A DNA stretch of 64,000 nucleotides from Alphaproteobacteria bacterium. Its GTDB lineage: Bacteria; Myxococcota_A; UBA796; CAJQPC01. Shown one piece after another: positions 19,319 through 30,292 of this stretch. The position numbers and the translations under genes were made by a program. The notes below the pieces were generated by a model. That model searched no databases. It was not told where the DNA came from and saw only the letters and a list, made by a program, of their open reading frames with translations. Each line of letters opens with the position of its first letter. Within the stretch, counting starts at the first letter, position 1. The stretch is taken from positions 806,001-870,000 of the forward strand of contig JACKEV010000007.1 of assembly GCA_020632795.1 (NCBI GenBank), in the 5' to 3' direction.

Positions 19319-21299
19319 ATGGCCGGACCGCCGCCCGCCTCTGCCCGAGGGCCCGCTGTGATCGCGGGGATCGGCGCGCTGGCCCTGCTCGCCCACGCTG
19401 CGCTCTACCGCCGCCGCTGGGCCGACGACGCCTTCATCACCTTCCGCTACGCCCGCAACCTGCTGAACGGCGAGGGCCTCGTGTTCAACCCCGGCGAGCG
19501 GGTGGAGGGGCTCACCAACCTGGGCTGGGCGTTGCTGCTCACCCCGGTGGCCGAGCGGGACCCGCTCTCCTGGGCGAGCGGGCTGGGGCTCGTGGCCGCC
19601 CTGGGCTGCGTGGTCCTGCTCGCCCGATGGTGCCGGGCGCAAGCCCTCGGCCTCCCCGAGACCGCCGCCGCGATGGGCGTGCTCACCCTGGCGCCCTGGC
19701 TGCCGTACTGGAGCGGCATGGGCCTGGAGACCGCCGCGCTGGCCCTGGTGGTGACCGCCGCGTGGACCCGCTACCCGCTGGAGGCGCAGGGCCGGGGGTG
19801 GCCGATGGCGGGCCTCGCGATGGGCCTGGCGCCCTGGCTGCGGCCGGACGGGGCGCTGGCGGCGGTGGTCGTGGGGGCGCGGCACCTGTTGGCGCCAGCG
19901 GGCCCGAGGTTCGGGCGTCGCGCGGCGGGGGCGGCCGCGGTGGTGGCGGGGCTGGCGGCGGCGCTGGTGGGGCTCAAGCTGGTGTGGTTCGGGGCGATCC
20001 TCCCCAACACCTTCCACGCCAAGGTCCCCGAGGGCGCCTGGCGGGAGGGCCTGCGGTACCTGGGCGCGGTGGGCGGGGTGGCGCCTCTGTTCACGGCGCT
20101 GGCGACGGCGGCGGTGCTGGTCTCCTGGCGGCGGCTGCCGGCCTGGATCGCCCTGGCCTGGGCGGGCATGGCGGTGGCCGTGGGCGGGGACATCATGGCC
20201 AACGCCCGGCTGCTCGTGCCGGCCTGGCCGGCGGTGGCGGCCTGCGTGGCGCTGGGGGTCTCCCGGGTGCCGTGGCGGTGGACCGCGACCGCGCTGGCCC
20301 TGCTGACGATGGTCCCGCTGACCGCCACCGATGAGCTGCTCGCCCTCCGGGAGGCCGAAGGCGCCGGGATCAGCGGCGTCCAGCGCTCCACGAAGTCGAT
20401 GGATACGGCCTCCCTGGCGCCCGGCCTGCGGGGGGACTGGGCCTTCCCGGCGGCCTGGATGCTGGCCCACGCCCCCGACGACGCCACCCTCGCGTTCACC
20501 GAGCTGGGCCTGTTCGGCTACGTCAACGACCAGCGGGTGATCGACCCCCTCGGCCTGACCGACCCGGTGATGGCCGGGCGCGGCGGGGAGGGGGTCCTGG
20601 CGCGGTGGCGGTCCTTCTCGGACCGGGTGGACCTGCTGGCGGTGGACGTGGCGGGCGGCTGGTGGCGGCGGCACGTCGGCTACCTGCGCGCCGAGGGCTG
20701 GCTGGCCCTGGACGGCTGCGAGGGCCTTTGGGTGTTCGCCCGGGGCCCCGAGCCCCCCGCGCCGGTGCCCCCCGCGCGGGTCGCCGAGCGGCTGGAGGCG
20801 CTGGCGCGTCGGGCCCCGCGCATGGCGACCCTTCGCCTCGCGGTGGAGCAGGAACTTCGCCGGGATCCGACCTGCGGCGGGGACGGTCGGCGGGTCGATC
20901 CGGCGGTGCTCGCGGACCCGGCCCGCTGGCCGCTGCCCGAGGCCGGCCCCGGGGGCCTCCAGCCTGGAGAGGAGCCCCGGGGAGCCGCCGACGGCGCCGA
21001 GCGACCCGCCGACGGCGCCGAGCGCCCGGCCCCCGCCCACCCCGATGCCCTGCCGGCGAGCTGCGCGGAGGCTCAGGACGCCGCCGCCAGGGCCTGGCGG
21101 GGGGTGGCGCGGGTGTGGCGGACCCGGGGGCAGGAGGACGGCGTCCGCGCCGCCCGCCGCGCTGAGGCCGCCGCCGTCGGGGGCACCCCCCTCCCGGCCG
21201 CCGACGAGGCCCTGGCCCTGGCCCGCGCCGAGGGCGTCGCCGTACCGGAGAGCGAAGCCGCCCGCGCCCAGACCGAGCACGTCGCCCGGCTGTGCCCCC

Positions 21300-21322
<23 letters not shown>
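19319..21322 (+). CDS. Integral membrane glycosyltransferase (GT39/ArnT-like, GT-C fold)
   Basis: 667 aa with about ten hydrophobic segments up to ~residue 360. Near the N-terminus, RRRWADDAFITFRYARNLLNGEGLVFNPGE carries the Asp-Asp pair of GT-C enzymes that use polyprenyl-phosphate sugars. The C-terminal ~290 residues are soluble and Ala/Arg/Pro-rich, with a short repeat (GAERPADGAERPA) near 555-575. It would transfer a sugar to a lipid or protein at the periplasmic face. The 3' end overlaps the convergent dctM by 23 nt. Confidence 0.75.
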
Positions 21323-22614
<1,292 letters not shown>

Positions 22615-22622
<8 letters not shown>

Positions 22623-23142
22623 CGCGGGGCCCCCACAGGAGGTTCGCGCTCTTGATGGCCTCGCTGACCCCCTGGAAGATGAGCAGCCAGAAGCTGACGA
22701 GGATGAGGCTCTTGACCGGATAGCGGGGCAGCCCGCCGGGGTCGGGGGAGCCCTCCCACACCGCCCAGCTCGCGGCGACCGAGGGCCAGCTCACCCACAG
22801 CGCGAAGCCGCAGAACGGCAGCAGGAAGACCAGGGCGCCGACGAGGTTCAGCCAGGCCTTGCCCCGGGGGCTGAGCCGCCCGTAGAGCACGTCCACCCGG
22901 ACGTGGGCGTCGTCCCGCAGGGTGGCCGCCGTGCCCAGCAGGAACACGGCGCTGAACAGGTACCACTGAAGCTCGATCGAGGCGTTGGAGGTGAGGTTCT
23001 GCCCGGCGAAGCGGCTCAGGTATCTCAAGATGGCGTTTCCGGCGCCCACGAGCACCATCACCAGGGTCAGCCAGGCCACCAACCGGCCCAGCGCCCCGTT
23101 GAGGCGGTCGATCCAGCGGGAGAGGGTCAGCAGCGCGCGCAC
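22615..23142 (-). CDS. dctQ: TRAP transporter small permease subunit (DctQ family)
   Basis: 175 aa from a GTG preceded by GAGGA. Four membrane segments are predicted. The DctQ pattern is visible in LVGAGNAILRYL near the start and ASIELQWYLFSAVFLLGTAATLRDDAHVRVDVLY in the middle. It pairs with DctM, whose start it overlaps. Confidence 0.88.
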
Positions 23143-23206
23143 AGGGTTCCTCGGAGGCGGGCTCTATCCTGCCAGATGCGGGGCGTCTCGGGGTAGCCTG
23201 GGCCGT

Positions 23207-24247
23207 ATGCGCGCCGCTGTGTTGCTCATCGCTGTGGCCCTCCTGCCGTCCGGGGGCCTCGCGCCGGTGCCCGCCGAGCCCCCTGAGGGGTTCACGGCCT
23301 CCAGCGCCGACTGCGCCCGCTGCCACCGCCGGGTCGCCAGGCAGTGGCAGGGCTCCGGGCACGCCGGGGCCTTCGCGGACGTCGACTTCCAGGCCGCCTG
23401 GCAGCCCTGGCCCAACGGCTGGTGCGTGAACTGCCACCTGCCCCTGGAGGCCGCCCAGCAGGAGGCCCTGGGGGACGACGCCCGGCCCGGGGCCTTCTAC
23501 ACCGACGCCCACGCGGACGGCCCGCTGGCTGCCGAAGGGGTGGGTTGCCCGGCCTGCCATGTGCGCGAGGGGGCGGTGCTGACCCCCGGACTGCCCTCCG
23601 CGTCGGGCCTCCGGGCCCACCCGATGCGCCAGGAGCCCGCCCTGGGCACCGCGGACTTCTGCGGCGGCTGCCACGACTTCCCCTTCCAGAACCACACCCC
23701 TGCAGGGCCGTTCACCCTCAGCGCCGAGCCCCTCCAGGACACCCTGGACGAGTGGCGGGGTGCTCCGGCGGCGGCGGAGGGCGTGCCCTGCCAGGGCTGC
23801 CACATGCCGCGGGGGGCCCACCGCTTCCCCGGCGGCCACGACACAGGCTTCGTCCGTGAGGCCCTGTCCATCGAGGTCACAGCGCTCTCGTCGTCCGAGA
23901 CGAGGGTCACCCTCGCGTCCCACGGGGTGGGCCACCGCCTGCCCACCGGCGACCCCTTCCGCTACCTGGAGGTCGCGTTGCTCGACGCCGAGGGGCAGCC
24001 GGTGGGGGCGGCGGTGTTCACCCGGCGCTTCGAGCGCACCGAGGCGAGCTGGGTGCTCATCGACGACACCACCGTGCCCCCGGAGGGGGCGCGCACCCTG
24101 GTCGCGCAGACCGACGCCGCGCCCGCGCGCTGGCGCCTGCGCATGGTGTACGCCGACCCCCACCTCCGCGACGCGCTGCCGCCGGAGCGCTACGCTGCCG
24201 TGCTGGACGAGGGGGTGGTAGGCTCCCCGCACCCGGAGGTTCCATGA
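23207..24247 (+). CDS. Periplasmic multihaem c-type cytochrome
   Basis: 346 aa from the ATG at 23207; the frame is open further upstream but the signal peptide (MRAAVLLIAVALLPSG) starts here. Five CxxCH haem-binding motifs are present: CARCH, CVNCH, CPACH, CGGCH and CQGCH, all within the first ~210 residues. The C-terminal ~130 residues are a beta-rich domain without haem sites. The arrangement resembles cytochrome c554/NrfB-like electron carriers, but no catalytic assignment is possible. It overlaps the next gene by 4 nt (ATGA). Confidence 0.85.
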   Translation: MRAAVLLIAVALLPSGGLAPVPAEPPEGFTASSADCARCHRRVARQWQGSGHAGAFADVDFQAAWQPWPNGWCVNCHLPLEAAQQEALGDDARPGAFYTDAHADGPLAAEGVGCPACHVREGAVLTPGLPSASGLRAHPMRQEPALGTADFCGGCHDFPFQNHTPAGPFTLSAEPLQDTLDEWRGAPAAAEGVPCQGCHMPRGAHRFPGGHDTGFVREALSIEVTALSSSETRVTLASHGVGHRLPTGDPFRYLEVALLDAEGQPVGAAVFTRRFERTEASWVLIDDTTVPPEGARTLVAQTDAAPARWRLRMVYADPHLRDALPPERYAAVLDEGVVGSPHPEVP

Positions 24248-24927
24248 GGCTCATCCTGTTGACCCTGACCGCCGCGCTGGCCGGCCCGCCGGCCCCGCCG
24301 CTGCCCCCGGTGGACCTGGACGGCGACGGCAAGCCCGAGACCCTCCAGCAGCAGGGCGAGGCCCTGAAGATCGGCGCGGCCTCGGTGGACTGCGGCATGG
24401 GCTTCGGCTGCAAGGTCCGGGTCGTGGACGTGCGGGAGGGCGACGGCTTCAAGGAGGTCGAGGTCTGCAACCCCGGCCCCCGCGACGACTACGACTGCTA
24501 TCTGTACGCCTACCGCAAGGGCAGCGTGACCGCCCTGGGGGTCGATGGGTCGGAGGTCGCGGGCTCGGGTTGGACCATCACCGGCAACGGCATCCCGCTC
24601 AAGCAGAGCGACCAGCGCATCTACACCCGCCTGTCCAAGTACGTGCTCTCGAAGGACGGGCTGTCGCTGACCGCGGTGCCCCAGCCCTTCTACTACGTCG
24701 GCTACAAGGTGCGGGTCGACCGCACCTTCCCGATCACGATGCAGCCCGGCGGGGGCGCGGTGGTGGCCAACGTCAAGCCCGGCAGCGACATCACCATCCT
24801 GCTGGAGAGCGCCGAGCACGACAGCCAGATGCTGGTCCACCTCTCCTCGGGGCTGACCGGCTGGGTGGACCTGTGGAAGCTGGTGGAGGCGTCGGATTCC
24901 CTGATGCCGATCTTCGCGGCGGGGTAG
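24244..24927 (+). CDS. Secreted protein with FG-GAP-like start and SH3-like C-terminus
   Basis: 227 aa. A signal peptide is followed by VDLDGDGKPET, a calcium-binding FG-GAP/VCBS-like phrase. The middle has four Cys (CGMGFGCK, CNPGPRDDYDC) that could form disulfides. The final ~60 residues (VANVKPGSDITILLES ... SSGLTGWVDLWKLV) look like a bacterial SH3 domain. It is translationally coupled to the cytochrome gene, so a role at the same periplasmic site is likely but unspecified. Confidence 0.7.
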   Translation: MRLILLTLTAALAGPPAPPLPPVDLDGDGKPETLQQQGEALKIGAASVDCGMGFGCKVRVVDVREGDGFKEVEVCNPGPRDDYDCYLYAYRKGSVTALGVDGSEVAGSGWTITGNGIPLKQSDQRIYTRLSKYVLSKDGLSLTAVPQPFYYVGYKVRVDRTFPITMQPGGGAVVANVKPGSDITILLESAEHDSQMLVHLSSGLTGWVDLWKLVEASDSLMPIFAAG

Positions 24928-24942
24928 CCCAGGCTTCGTGAA

Positions 24943-25455
24943 TCAGTCGTCGAACAGCTCGGCAGCGGTCATGGAGAAGCCCGGGAGCAGAGGGCTCTCG
25001 ATGACGTCGGTGAGCAGCTCGCTGCGGACCAGGCGGGGGCCGGTGAAGCGCTCGACGAGGCGACGGGCGGGGTGGACGAACCAGGCCTCCGGGATACCGG
25101 CGTCCGCATAGAGGATGCGCTTGGTCACGCGATCGTAGGCGATGTTCGTGGGGGAGACCACCTCGATGACCAGATCCGGGCGTTGCCGGATGGGGAGGGC
25201 CTCGTCTTCCAGTCCGTCGATCCAGACCACGACATCCGGTTGGACGATACGGGCCAGGCCGATGCGGACGTCAATGGGGAGAGGCATCACCTCAAGCGCA
25301 GGGTGCTGTTCCCTCCAGCGATGCAGCGCCATTCCCAGGTTGAGCACAACCCTTTGATGCCTCACCGTGGAGGATGGCGGGACGATGACCACACCATCCA
25401 CCAGCTCCATGCGCTGGTTGGTCTCTGGCAGCTTCATGAACGCCGCTTCGTTCAT
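24943..25455 (-). CDS. Uma2-family (DUF820) putative endonuclease
   Basis: 170 aa. The start chosen is the ATG at 25455, preceded by GGAG at 5 nt; an ATG at 25491 would add 12 residues without a clear ribosome site. The PD-(D/E)XK-like core of the family is seen as MELVDGVVIV, IVQPDVVVWIDG, RPDLVIEVVSP and ITKR-like VTKRILYADAGIPEAWFV. The family expands in cyanobacteria and myxobacteria; nuclease activity is inferred from the fold only. It appears monocistronic. Confidence 0.85.
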   Translation of the reverse strand: MNEAAFMKLPETNQRMELVDGVVIVPPSSTVRHQRVVLNLGMALHRWREQHPALEVMPLPIDVRIGLARIVQPDVVVWIDGLEDEALPIRQRPDLVIEVVSPTNIAYDRVTKRILYADAGIPEAWFVHPARRLVERFTGPRLVRSELLTDVIESPLLPGFSMTAAELFDD

Positions 25456-25514
25456 GAAGGCTCCGTGGTGTAGCTCGATCGCGGAACGCATGGGGGGAGC
25501 ATAGCGATGGTCGC

Positions 25515-26084
25515 TCACCACGGCACCACCGTCAGCGCCGGCCAGCAGCGCTTCCACCGCGCGGCCTTGGCCTCGTAGACCGCCTGGGGCACCAGCGCAC
25601 GGTTGGGGCGCACCACCAGGCCGAAGAGGTCCTCCAGGCCGAAGGGGGCGATGACGTGGAGGGCGCCGGCCCTGCGGGTCAGGCCCAGGCTGCTGGCGGT
25701 GGTGGGCCAGGTCGCGATGGCCTGGGCGGTGGAGGTGTAGGGCGGGCTCTCGCGCCCGAAGGCCTGCGGGTACCACAAGTGGACGCGGGCCTGGTTGGTG
25801 ACGTCGAGGGGCAGCGGCAGGGGGCCGGCGGCGGCGGCGACGCGGCGGGTCCCCTCCGCCTCGGCCTCTTCCGAGAGGTCGGTGTCATCGAAGTAGATGA
25901 GGTCGACGTCCTTGAGGTGCGCGTCCAGGGGCTGGCCGGTGAGGTGGTTCCAGGTGGTCTGGGTCAGCAGGCCGGCGCCGAGGGCGTGGTCGGGCAGGGC
26001 GGCGGCCTCGGCGGCGTCCAGGAGGCGGTCGACGAGGGGCTGGCGGGCGAGGATGTCGAGGAGGCGGCGGTGGAGGGGGGTCAT
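25515..26084 (-). CDS. Nucleotidyltransferase family protein (NTP_transf_6-like)
   Basis: 189 aa. The N-terminal helices are followed by GAGLLTQTTWNHLTGQPL and KDVDLIYFDDTDLS, with the expected Asp residues of this compact NTase family (also known as DUF925). WYPQAFGRESPPYTSTAQAI and the Trp-rich C-terminus also fit. Substrate and function are unknown. It diverges from the AAA ATPase gene with only 47 nt between start codons. Confidence 0.75.
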   Translation of the reverse strand: MTPLHRRLLDILARQPLVDRLLDAAEAAALPDHALGAGLLTQTTWNHLTGQPLDAHLKDVDLIYFDDTDLSEEAEAEGTRRVAAAAGPLPLPLDVTNQARVHLWYPQAFGRESPPYTSTAQAIATWPTTASSLGLTRRAGALHVIAPFGLEDLFGLVVRPNRALVPQAVYEAKAARWKRCWPALTVVPW

Positions 26085-26131
26085 GTTTGCTCGGGGAGGG
26101 AAGTGGACTACCTTGCGATGTCAGAGGCGGC

Positions 26132-27391
26132 ATGCTCAAGCGACTCCACATCCGGCGGTTCCGCTCCATCCACGACGCCACGCTCGAGCTGGGGCGGGTC
26201 AACCTGTTCATCGGCTCCAACGGCGCGGGCAAGTCGAACCTGCTGGAGGCGGTCGGGGTCCTGAGCGCTGCGCTGGGGCGGGGGCTGGACAGCACGTCTC
26301 TCGCGCAGCGCGGGGTGCGCCTGTCGCTGCCGCGCATGTTCACGTCCAGCTTCAAGGGGCTCGAGGACGTCGGCACCTTCGAGATCGACGCGCACCTGAA
26401 CGGGGCGGCCCGCTACACGCTGAGCGTCGCGGCCAACGACCTGCGGAGCGAGCTGCAGGTCTTTGCGGAGGAGCTGGAGCAGGAGGGGAAACCGGTCTTC
26501 CAGCGCAACCACAACGGCGCCCGCGTGAATCAGAGCGGGGGCGATGTCGTCCAGGTCACGCCAGCGGAGTGGGTCGCCACCCGCAGCTTGTGGGACACCC
26601 ACCGGGCGGTCGTGCAGCTCCAGGACCGGACGCGGACCCTGCTCGACGCGCTGGCCCGGTACGCCATCTACGCGCCACAGACCAGCGTGATGCGGGGCGT
26701 GTCCATCGAGCAGAACCCCCTGACGCCGCTCGGACTGCACGGCTCGGGGGTGTCGGGCGCTGTGCGGACGCTGATCAAGCACGACCAGCAGCACGGCCCG
26801 ACCGGCGCCCTGGATACGCTGCGCCAGCACTACAGGCTCTCCGACTGGGTGGAGAGCGCGGTCGTCGGCCCCCCGAACCCGGAGGTGGTCCCGGCCGGGG
26901 TCCAGACCGGCGCCGACGTCGTGTACTTCATCGACCGCTTCATGCGCGAAGGGCGGAACCGGCTCTCGCCCTTCGACGCCAGCGAGGGCACCCTCTACCT
27001 CCTCTTCGTGGCCCTGCTGCTCGTCCACCCCGAGACGCCGCCCATCTTCGCCCTGGACAACGTCGACAGCACGCTGAACCCCGGGCTGGTGCGCCGGCTC
27101 ATGGGCATCCTGGCCGAGGCGGTCTGCGACCAGCAGGGCGCGCCCTCGACCGTGGCCCAGCAGGTGTTCCTCACCTCGCACAACCCCACCGCGCTCGACG
27201 CCCTCGACCTGTTCAACGACGACCATCGGGTGTTCGTCGTGCATCGGGACGCGGGCGCTCACGGCAGCACGCGCTTCTTCCGGCTGCGCCCGCCCGAGGG
27301 CATGACCCGCGAGCAGTGGGTGGTCAGCAAGTACGGCCAGAAGCTCTCCAACCTCTGGATCGACGGGCAGCTCCCGCACGCGCTGGGGTAG
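26132..27391 (+). CDS. AAA_21/OLD-like ATPase, candidate defence component
   Basis: 419 aa from the ATG at 26132. The N-terminus LKRLHIRRFRSIHDATLEL and Walker A FIGSNGAGKSN (~28-36) are typical of RecF/OLD-type ATPases. The Walker B region is IFALDNVDSTLNPGL: Asp309 is followed by Asn310 where many relatives have Glu. The switch His lies in FLTSHNPTALDALDL. There is no fused TOPRIM domain; the next gene, 3 nt downstream, supplies a TOPRIM-like protein. Two-gene ATPase/TOPRIM sets such as PARIS and AbiL act against phage, so a defence role is a reasonable inference. Confidence 0.85.
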   Translation: MLKRLHIRRFRSIHDATLELGRVNLFIGSNGAGKSNLLEAVGVLSAALGRGLDSTSLAQRGVRLSLPRMFTSSFKGLEDVGTFEIDAHLNGAARYTLSVAANDLRSELQVFAEELEQEGKPVFQRNHNGARVNQSGGDVVQVTPAEWVATRSLWDTHRAVVQLQDRTRTLLDALARYAIYAPQTSVMRGVSIEQNPLTPLGLHGSGVSGAVRTLIKHDQQHGPTGALDTLRQHYRLSDWVESAVVGPPNPEVVPAGVQTGADVVYFIDRFMREGRNRLSPFDASEGTLYLLFVALLLVHPETPPIFALDNVDSTLNPGLVRRLMGILAEAVCDQQGAPSTVAQQVFLTSHNPTALDALDLFNDDHRVFVVHRDAGAHGSTRFFRLRPPEGMTREQWVVSKYGQKLSNLWIDGQLPHALG

Positions 27392-27394
27392 GCG

Positions 27395-28105
27395 ATGGCC
27401 TTCACCGTCGGGCTGGTCGCCGAAGGGGTGACCGATCTGGTCGTCATCGAGCGGATCGTGCGGGAGTCGCTGGAGGGCGCGGGGCTCGCGGCGGGCGAGC
27501 TGCGCTTCGAGATGCTGCAGCCCGAGCGGGACGCGACCTCGGGGCAGTGGAGCGACGGGGGGCATGGGCACGTGAAGGCCTGGTGCCTGCGCTACCCGCC
27601 GGGGCTGCGGCTGGGGAGCTTCCTCCAGCCGCTGTTCGCTGGGGTTCCGGCGCGCTGCGACCTCATCGTCGTGCACCTGGACGCGGACGTCATCGTCCCC
27701 ATCGCCCACGCTGAAGGTCTGGGCGTGCCCGATCCGCTCACGGCGTTCGCGCAGGGCGTGCTCACCCGGGCGGTGCTGGAGCGCTGGCTGTGGCCGGATC
27801 CGACGAGGCCTGGTGAGGGGCGGCACACCCTCCTGCCGGCGGTGCAGGCCACTGAGACCTGGATCGTCGCCGGGGCGGACCCCGCGCTCGCCGACCCGGA
27901 GTCCGCCGACCCGGTGCCGCTGCTGATCGCCCTCAACCCCGGGCTCTCCGACGGCGGCGCGTCACCGAAGCTCAAGAAGAGCCGGAGGAAGTGGGGGCAG
28001 CTCTTCCGGCGGCATCTGGCGGGGCAGGTCGCCGATGTCGCCGCGCGATGCCCCCACCTCCAGCATGCGCTCAGCGAGATACACAGCAGCGCCCCGCTTC
28101 CCTGA
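27395..28105 (+). CDS. TOPRIM-like (DUF4276-type) partner of the AAA ATPase
   Basis: 236 aa with no signal peptide. The TOPRIM pattern is visible: Glu10 in LVAEGVTDLVVIERIV, Asp96 and Asp98 in VVHLDADVI, and Glu154 in QATETWIVAG. The C-terminal ~70 residues are basic (KLKKSRRKWGQLFRRH). These residues would bind magnesium in a nuclease or primase-type active site. The gene starts 3 nt after the ATPase stop, so the products probably form one complex. It could be the nuclease/effector of an OLD-like system. Confidence 0.7.
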   Translation: MAFTVGLVAEGVTDLVVIERIVRESLEGAGLAAGELRFEMLQPERDATSGQWSDGGHGHVKAWCLRYPPGLRLGSFLQPLFAGVPARCDLIVVHLDADVIVPIAHAEGLGVPDPLTAFAQGVLTRAVLERWLWPDPTRPGEGRHTLLPAVQATETWIVAGADPALADPESADPVPLLIALNPGLSDGGASPKLKKSRRKWGQLFRRHLAGQVADVAARCPHLQHALSEIHSSAPLP

Positions 28106-28111
28106 GCCTTC

Positions 28112-30292
28112 ATGTCCCTCTTCACCCAGGCCGCCGGCCCCGAGCCCCTCGCCGCCCGCATGCGGCCCCGCACCCTCGACGAGTACGTCGGTCAGCAGCA
28201 CATCGTCGGCCCCGGGCGCCTGCTGCGGCGGGCCATCGAGGCCGACCGGCTTTCCTCCCTGCTGCTGCACGGCCCCCCCGGCACCGGCAAGACGACCCTC
28301 GCCCGGGTCATCGCCGGCACCACCAAGGCCCACTTCGCCGCCATCAACGCCGTGCTCGCCGGGGTGAAGGACATCCGCGAGAACATCGCCGAGGCCGGCA
28401 AGCGCCGCGACACCCTGGGCCGCCGCACCATCCTGTTCGTGGACGAGGTCCACCGCTTCAACAAGGCCCAGCAGGACGCGCTCCTGCCCTGGGTGGAGAA
28501 CGGCACGGTCATCCTCATCGGGGCCACCACCGAGAACCCCTACTTCGAGGTCAACAAGGCCCTGGTCAGCCGCTCCCGGGTCTTCCAGCTCCGGCCGCTG
28601 ACCGACGCCGACCTGCGCGACGTGCTGCGCGCCGCCCTGGCCGACCCGGAGCGCGGCTACGGCGACCGTCGGGTGGCGATCGACCCTGACGCCGCCGACC
28701 ACCTCGTCAACGTGGCCAACGGCGACGCCCGCGCCCTGCTGAACGCCGTGGAGCTGGCCGTCGAGACCACCGCCCCCGTCGGCGGCGTGATCCGCATCGA
28801 CCTCGCCGTGGCCGAGGAGTCCATCCAGACCCGCGCGGTGCTCTACGACAAGGAGGGCGACGCCCACTTCGACACCATCAGCGCCTACATCAAGAGCCTG
28901 CGGGGCTCCGACCCCGACGCCGCGCTGTACTGGCTCGCCCGCATGGTCTACGCGGGCGAGGACCCCCGCTTCATCCTGCGCCGCCTGCTCATCTTCGCCG
29001 CTGAGGACGTCGGCCTCGCTGATCCGCACGCCATCGGCGTCGCGGAAGCCTGCGCCGCGGCCTTCGATCGGGTCGGCATGCCCGAGGGCCGCTTCCACCT
29101 CTCCCAGGCCACCCTCTACCTGGCGACCACCCACAAGTCGAACAGCACGATGGGCGTGTTCGACGCCCTGGCCGCCGTGCAGAAGGAGCGCGAGGAGGAC
29201 GTCCCGGTCCACCTCAAGGACGGCAGCCGCGACAAGGAGGGCTTCGGCCACGGCGAGGGCTACCTCTACCCCCACGCCTACCGGGACCACTGGGTCGAGC
29301 AGCAGTACCTGCCCACCGGGCTGCGGGACCGGGTCTTCTACAAGGCGTCCGACCAGGGCTGGGAGGCCGCCGTGGGCGCCCGCGTCGATCGCCGTCGGGA
29401 GGCCCAGCTCGCCGCCATGCTGGAGGGCAGCGGCGCCGCCCCCGTCGAGCAGCTCACCACCGGGCCCAAGGACCCTGCCCTGGAGCGCTGGGTCCAGCGC
29501 ACCACCAGCCGGGTGGGGGAGCGGCTGGGGGCGACCCGGGACGCGATGTTCGAGGCCGCGGGGATGCTGCGCCACCATGTCGTGCTCGACCTGTTGGCGG
29601 GCACGGGGCTGTTGACCTGGGAGGCCCTGCGCCGGGTGCCCGAGGGAAGCGTGTGGTCCTGGGTCGAGCGGGAGGATCAAGGCCTCGCCCTGGAGGGCCT
29701 CGCCGCGCGCCTGCCCGAGCTGAAGCGCCCCCGGGTGGTGGCCGGGTCGCTGGAGGCGCTGGCGGGGGCCTGCGCGGACGCCGAGCAGCGCTTCGAGCGC
29801 ATCCTGGGTCGAGGCGCCCTCGTGGGCCGACCGGAGGTGCTGGCTCTGATCCGCGACCGGCTCCAGCCCGACGGCCGCGTCGTGCTCGCTGAGCCCCTGG
29901 TCCGCCGCACCCAGCGCCTCTCCGCGCTGGTGCTCGTCCGTCACCTCGATCCTGCCGCCCACGCGGAATGGGCGGCTGCCGAGGACGCCCTCTACAGCGA
30001 CCCCACCGACCCCCTGACCCGCCATGACGCCGATGAGATCGCTCACATCGCGGCCTCTGCCGGCTTCGCGGTCGAGGCCGCCCCGCTGGAGGGGGCCCAC
30101 GCCCTGCAGGTCACCGACGCGGTGCTGGCCCGCTGGTTCTCCCGCCAGCCCGGGCGCTACGGCGCGCGGCTGGCGGAACTCCTGGGCGCGGACGCGGTCA
30201 ATCAAATCGAGGCGGCCACCGCCAAGGCCCTGCGCGGCCAGCCCGTGCGCTGGTCCTCGACCACCCTGCTGCTCACGCTGACGCCCCGATGA
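28112..30292 (+). CDS. rarA: RarA/MgsA AAA+ ATPase fused to a methyltransferase-like domain
   Basis: 726 aa. Residues ~1-430 are RarA, the clamp-loader-like ATPase acting at stalled replication forks. It shows Walker A HGPPGTGKTTLAR, Walker B ILFVDEVHRFNKAQQD, sensor LIGATTENPYFEVN, and the MgsA C-terminal part (KSNSTMGVFDALAA, HAYRDHWVEQQYLP). Residues ~465-726 resemble a Rossmann methyltransferase: VLDLLAGTGLLTWEAL for the SAM loop, then VVLAEPLV. RarA alone is usually ~440 aa. A related long form (RarA plus unknown domain) is known in cyanobacteria. It is coupled to the next gene by ATGA. Confidence 0.9.
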   Translation: MSLFTQAAGPEPLAARMRPRTLDEYVGQQHIVGPGRLLRRAIEADRLSSLLLHGPPGTGKTTLARVIAGTTKAHFAAINAVLAGVKDIRENIAEAGKRRDTLGRRTILFVDEVHRFNKAQQDALLPWVENGTVILIGATTENPYFEVNKALVSRSRVFQLRPLTDADLRDVLRAALADPERGYGDRRVAIDPDAADHLVNVANGDARALLNAVELAVETTAPVGGVIRIDLAVAEESIQTRAVLYDKEGDAHFDTISAYIKSLRGSDPDAALYWLARMVYAGEDPRFILRRLLIFAAEDVGLADPHAIGVAEACAAAFDRVGMPEGRFHLSQATLYLATTHKSNSTMGVFDALAAVQKEREEDVPVHLKDGSRDKEGFGHGEGYLYPHAYRDHWVEQQYLPTGLRDRVFYKASDQGWEAAVGARVDRRREAQLAAMLEGSGAAPVEQLTTGPKDPALERWVQRTTSRVGERLGATRDAMFEAAGMLRHHVVLDLLAGTGLLTWEALRRVPEGSVWSWVEREDQGLALEGLAARLPELKRPRVVAGSLEALAGACADAEQRFERILGRGALVGRPEVLALIRDRLQPDGRVVLAEPLVRRTQRLSALVLVRHLDPAAHAEWAAAEDALYSDPTDPLTRHDADEIAHIAASAGFAVEAAPLEGAHALQVTDAVLARWFSRQPGRYGARLAELLGADAVNQIEAATAKALRGQPVRWSSTTLLLTLTPR

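Noticed and set aside
26488..26500. Another GGAAACC match
   Set aside because: It lies inside the AAA ATPase coding region with no CGTA at 16 nt.
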